Below, piece after piece: positions 5,574-8,186 of a stretch of 8,186 bases of DNA. Position 1 is the first letter of the stretch. Each line of letters begins with the position of its first letter. The stretch comes from DASTPP01 sp035762175 (GTDB taxonomy: Bacteria > Myxococcota_A > Polyangia > Polyangiales > Polyangiaceae): assembly GCA_035762175.1 (NCBI GenBank), contig DASTPP010000210.1, forward strand, positions 1 through 8,186. The letters run 5' to 3'. The notes below the pieces were generated by a model. It searched no databases and was not told the origin of the DNA. It worked only from the letters and a program-made list of their open reading frames with translations. A program made the position numbers and the translations under genes.

Positions 5574-6458
5574 GATCTCGCTGCGGGCGGCGGTCGAGAT
5601 CGCGACCGCGGCCGGGTGCCGGAGCCTACGCTCGACGGTGATGGCGAAGAAGCGCTCTTTCACCGTCGGCAGCTCGCCCAGGTCGCGCACCTCGTGCTGC
5701 TTCCGGATCGCGTCGGCCGCGACCGAGGGCGCGGCGAAGAGGCCGAACCCTTGCTGGCCGAGCGCCTGCAGCATGGCCATGTCTTCGGCCTCGGCGACGA
5801 CCCGCGGGCGGGTGCGCGTGGCGTTGAACCACTGGTCGAGCGAGCGGCGCAGCGCGGTGTTCTCGGTCTGCAGCAAGAACGGCGCGCCGTCGAGCGAGCG
5901 CGGAAAGCCGCGCCGGTAGCGCGCCGCGAGCCCCGCGGTGCCGAAGATGGTGACGGCGCTCTCGCCGAGCAGGTGGTTGAACGCGCGCGCCTTGAAGGTC
6001 GGCGTGACCGGCTCGTCGGCGAGCACGAGGTCGAGCGCGAGCCCGGCGAGGTCGGCGAGCAGCCGCGAGGTCTTGTCGACGCGCAGCACGAGGCGGAACG
6101 GCGCGCCCGCCTCGAGCGCGGGCCGCAAGAGGCGCAGCGTGGTGAGCTTCGGCAGCGAGTCGGACACGCCCACGGTGAAGCGCTGCGGCCCGCTGCTCGG
6201 GCGCCCCTGCACGGCGTATTCGAGCTCGCGCCCGAGGTGGAAGATCTCTTCGGCGTAGCGCTGCACCAGCAAGCCGATCTCGGTGAGCGCGAGGGTGCGG
6301 CCGCGGCGCGTGAAGAGCTTCTCGCCGAGCGACTCTTCGAGCCGCCGGAGCTGCGCGCTGATCGCCGGCTGCGAGACGCCGAGCTCGCGCGCCGCCCGCA
6401 CGACCGAGCCCGCGCGGATGACGGCGGTGAAGTAGTGGAGGTGATGGTAGTTCAGCAT
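5562..6458 (-). CDS. LysR-family transcriptional regulator, NhaR-like
   Basis: A 298-aa LysR-type regulator of usual length. The N-terminal winged helix-turn-helix is clear: LHYFTAVIRAGSVVRAARELG with recognition helix VSQPAISAQLRRLEESLGEKLF (about 7-49), then RRGRTLALTEIGLL. The effector-binding domain starts near residue 90 (RFTVGVSDSLPKL). Several stretches resemble E. coli NhaR (the Na+-responsive activator of nhaA): NYHHLHYF, GSVVRAA, GVSDSLPK, LALDLVLADEP, QWFN, and RHPA near the C-terminus. No antiporter gene is in view, so the inducer need not be Na+. ATG at 6458 is preceded by GAGGG about five bases away, supporting the start; the frame open beyond it is antisense to the carbonic anhydrase. 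It is divergent from that enzyme gene across an AT-rich operator-like spacer, so the enzyme is its likely target. Function as a regulator is firm; target and ligand are inferred. Confidence 0.9.
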   Translation of the reverse strand: MLNYHHLHYFTAVIRAGSVVRAARELGVSQPAISAQLRRLEESLGEKLFTRRGRTLALTEIGLLVQRYAEEIFHLGRELEYAVQGRPSSGPQRFTVGVSDSLPKLTTLRLLRPALEAGAPFRLVLRVDKTSRLLADLAGLALDLVLADEPVTPTFKARAFNHLLGESAVTIFGTAGLAARYRRGFPRSLDGAPFLLQTENTALRRSLDQWFNATRTRPRVVAEAEDMAMLQALGQQGFGLFAAPSVAADAIRKQHEVRDLGELPTVKERFFAITVERRLRHPAAVAISTAARSEIFVP

Positions 6459-6467
6459 CGCGCCCTC

Positions 6468-6514
6468 GATATATAACCAAAAGTTATCATATTGATATAA
6501 ATATACAATAAAGT
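6468..6514. promoter_or_regulatory. AT-rich divergent promoter/operator with two dyads
   Basis: This segment is strikingly AT-rich in a GC-rich window. ATAAC-CAAAA-GTTAT (6473-6487) is a perfect dyad and fits the LysR T-N11-A box (T6474, A6486). TATCA-TAT-TGATA (6485-6497) is a second perfect dyad overlapping it by three bases. The first dyad lies only 15 bases upstream of the LysR ATG, suggesting negative autoregulation, while the pair sits about 80-100 bases before the carbonic anhydrase start, a normal place for LysR activation. Exact -10/-35 hexamers cannot be fixed because many AT hexamers are possible (for example TACAAT at 6504 on the plus strand, TATGAT on the minus). Confidence 0.6.
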
Positions 6515-6575
6515 TGCGTGAGGCGAATGAGCTCAGCCATAGTGTGCGCGGTTGGTTGCTAGGAGAACACTGCCC

Positions 6576-7337
6576 ATGTGCTCGGAATACAACTGCCCTC
6601 ATCGACCTTCCCGCCGTAACTTGCTTGGCGCCGCGGCGGGCCTGGCCCTCGGCTGGCCCGCGCTCGGCTGCGAAACGCGGAGCGCGAGCGCTTTCGAGCG
6701 CGAGGCCCCCGCGGGGGCGACGACCTCGGCGCCGCTCGCGCCCGCCGCGCCGGGCTCGCGGCCGAGCCCGGCGACCCCGGACGAGGCGTTCGCCCAGCTG
6801 ATGGCCGGCAATCAGCGCTTCGTCGAGGGCCGCGCGATGGGCCCGCACCGCAACCGCGAGCGGCTGCGCGAGGTCGTGCCCAAGCAGGCCCCCTTCGCCG
6901 CCTTTCTCGGCTGCGCCGACTCGCGCGTGCCCATCGAGATCATCTTCGATCAGGGCTTCGGCGACCTCTTCGTCACGCGCATCGCCGGCAACGTCGCCGA
7001 CCCGGCCATCATCGGCAGCCTCGAATTCGGTACGCTCGTGCTCGGGGCGAAGCTGCTCTTCGTGCTCGGCCACACCGCCTGCGGCGCGGTGTCGGCCACG
7101 ATCAAGGGCGATCAGGTGCCGGGGCAGATCAGCACGCTCTACCAGCACATTCGCCCGGCGGCGAAGGCGTCGGGCGGCGACGTCGAGCGCGCCGTCATCG
7201 CCAACGTGAGCAACCAGATGGAGGTGCTCTCGGAGGCCTCACCGGTCATCGGGCAGCTCGTGCGCCAGGGCAAGCTCAAGGTCGTCGGCGGCGTCTACGA
7301 CCTCACGTCGGGCCGCGTCGAGCCGGTGGGGGTCTGA
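6576..7337 (+). CDS. Exported beta-class carbonic anhydrase with Tat-type signal
   Basis: A 253-aa beta-carbonic anhydrase, catalysing reversible hydration of CO2 to bicarbonate at a Zn2+. The zinc ligands and catalytic dyad are intact: C113-A-D115-S-R117 (in FLGCADSRVP), H166 and C169 (in GHTACGAV). Other family marks are NQRFVEG (79-85), DLFVTRIAGN (130-139) and GSLEFGT (147-153). The N-terminus has a twin-arginine motif (SRRNLLG, R13-R14), a hydrophobic stretch (AAAGLALGWPAL) and C32 in ALGC, a relaxed lipobox, followed by an Ala/Pro-rich linker to about residue 67. It is therefore probably exported folded through Tat and either released to the periplasm or anchored as a lipoprotein. ATG at 6576 has AGGAG ten bases upstream; a TTG at 6552 in frame is less likely because it precedes that ribosome site. 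It is divergent from the NhaR-like LysR gene, its likely regulator. Confidence 0.93.
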   Translation: MCSEYNCPHRPSRRNLLGAAAGLALGWPALGCETRSASAFEREAPAGATTSAPLAPAAPGSRPSPATPDEAFAQLMAGNQRFVEGRAMGPHRNRERLREVVPKQAPFAAFLGCADSRVPIEIIFDQGFGDLFVTRIAGNVADPAIIGSLEFGTLVLGAKLLFVLGHTACGAVSATIKGDQVPGQISTLYQHIRPAAKASGGDVERAVIANVSNQMEVLSEASPVIGQLVRQGKLKVVGGVYDLTSGRVEPVGV

Positions 7338-7409
7338 CGCGCCCCCGAGACTTCGATCGGAACGGCCGCCCCCGCGGCACGAGAGGTCGACCGGGCGCCC
7401 GCTGACCCC

Positions 7410-7505
7410 CGCGCTCATCTGGCGCGCTGGGCTGAAGACAAAGCACTCGCCGCCACGCTGCAAGAAGGGACCGCGCCCGCGTGGCGCTGGGGCCTTGCGC
7501 TTTTA
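7410..7505 (+). terminator. Weak hairpins after the carbonic anhydrase gene
   Basis: The 192-base gap between the convergent carbonic anhydrase and Clp genes contains two short stems: CGCGC/GCGCG (7410-7414 and 7422-7426, 7-base loop) and, near 7485-7505, GCGC-N9-GCGC followed by TTTTA. The second has the shape of a weak intrinsic terminator for the plus-strand gene. I see nothing else in this gap. Confidence 0.25.
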
Positions 7506-7529
7506 CGCGTCGCTACACCTGACACAGGC

Positions 7530-8186
7530 CTATCTGTCGACGAAGGGCGAGGCGTTCGATCGCGCCGGGCCTCCGTCTTCGCCCCAGCGCAGCTCGACTT
7601 CGCCGCGCGCGGCGGTGAGCGTGACGGCCTTGGGGGCGTCGGGGCCGCGGGCGGCGAGTTGCCAGGCGAGCGGGGCGACGACGCGCTGCTCGACGGCGCG
7701 CTTGAGGGGGCGGGCGCCGTAGCGCGCGTCCAGGCCGATGTCGGCGAGCAGCTCGACGACGGCGGGCTCGTAGGTGACCGCGACGCCGCGGCGGGCGAGG
7801 CCCTCGCGGGCGAGGGCGGCGTCGAGGGCGCGGCGGGTGATGGCGAGCACGCTGTCGCGGGCGAGGGCGTCGTAGGGCACGAGGTGGTCGATGCGGTTGA
7901 GCAGCTCGGGCCGGAAGAAGCGGGCGGCGGCGGCGCGGTAGTGGGCCTCGAGGCCCTGGGCCGAGGCCTCGCCGAAGCCCAGGGCGCGGCCGGCGGTCTC
8001 GGCGCCGAGGTTCGAGGTCATCACGACGACCGTGTTGGTGAAGTCGACGGTGCAGCCCGTGGCGTCGGTGAGGCGCCCCTCGCCGAGCAGCTGCAAGAGC
8101 AGATCGTGCACGCTGCCGTCGGCCTTCTCGACCTCGTCGAGCAAGACCACGCCGAAGGGCTGCTCGCGCACGCGGCGGGTCAGCAC
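7530..8186 (-). CDS. Clp/Hsp100 AAA+ unfoldase (ClpB/ClpA-type), C-terminal part
   Basis: The last 218 residues of an Hsp100 protein; its N-terminal part lies beyond the right edge of the window, so any start here is artificial. This is the second nucleotide-binding domain plus the Clp C-terminal D2-small domain. Walker B is VVLLDE (13-18) followed by the EKA sequence typical of Clp D2, sensor 1 is MTSNLG (56-61), the arginine finger is in FFRPELLNRID (R98), and sensor 2 is YGARPLKR (156-163, R159). Such proteins form hexamers that thread proteins, either to disaggregate them (ClpB) or feed a protease (ClpA/ClpC). The ending after sensor 2 (VVAPLAWQL...) is short. The ClpP-binding IGF/IGL loop is not visible in this part, which fits a ClpB-like disaggregase or a myxobacterial paralogue; the subtype cannot be settled from this fragment. 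Confidence 0.93.
   Translation of the reverse strand: MLTRRVREQPFGVVLLDEVEKADGSVHDLLLQLLGEGRLTDATGCTVDFTNTVVVMTSNLGAETAGRALGFGEASAQGLEAHYRAAAARFFRPELLNRIDHLVPYDALARDSVLAITRRALDAALAREGLARRGVAVTYEPAVVELLADIGLDARYGARPLKRAVEQRVVAPLAWQLAARGPDAPKAVTLTAARGEVELRWGEDGGPARSNASPFVDR

Noticed and set aside
6459..7148. Extension of the LysR frame upstream to 7148
   Set aside because: It is antisense to the carbonic anhydrase, which has an intact zinc site; LysR begins with its HTH at 6458 with a good ribosome site.
7495..7722. Plus-strand reading frame from 7495
   Set aside because: It runs antisense to the Clp C-terminus, which has clear AAA+ motifs, and shows no recognisable protein.

Overview
The window is very GC-rich, and most genes end in G or C at third codon positions. 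Together with the gene types (a beta-carbonic anhydrase with a Tat-type leader, a STAS-like single-domain protein, a ClpB/ClpA-type unfoldase, an apparent Rpn/DUF4351-like remnant), this fits a high-GC delta-proteobacterial lineage, most likely a myxobacterium of the Polyangia. That placement is inference; no rRNA or other marker is present.

Layout, left to right. Positions 37-618 (-) encode a 193-aa protein of unknown function with its own candidate promoter and an inverted repeat upstream (752-829). Positions 906-1712 and 1709-3079 (both -) form a tightly coupled two-gene operon: an AAA/ABC-type (OLD/RecF-like) ATPase is followed, with a 4-base GTGA overlap, by a protein whose acidic motifs look Toprim-like. 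This is the architecture of ATPase-plus-Toprim anti-phage systems such as PARIS (AriA/AriB), and it is the best candidate here for an undescribed defence system. Upstream of the ATPase lie the decayed tail of what looks like an Rpn/DUF4351-type protein, broken by an amber codon, and then about 410 bases without a credible gene. That stretch holds a duplicated 35-base sequence and a 7-copy 21-base GC minisatellite with an inverted partial copy. The ATPase/Toprim segment has visibly lower GC than its flanks, consistent with acquisition as an accessory island.

Positions 3889 to about 5094 (-) encode an unrecognised protein with a long Ala/Arg/Pro-rich basic N-terminus and a helical C-terminal domain. 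It starts almost head to head with a small STAS/SpoIIAA-like protein (5123-5515, +). The STAS gene converges on a NhaR-like LysR regulator (5562-6458, -); a perfect 9-bp hairpin between them has the LysR stop codon in its loop. The LysR gene is divergent from an exported beta-carbonic anhydrase (6576-7337, +) across a conspicuously AT-rich spacer with two dyads, one of which fits the LysR T-N11-A box. The likely unit is a regulator controlling itself and the carbonic anhydrase. The right edge (7530 to beyond 8186, -) is the C-terminal part of a Clp/Hsp100 AAA+ unfoldase.
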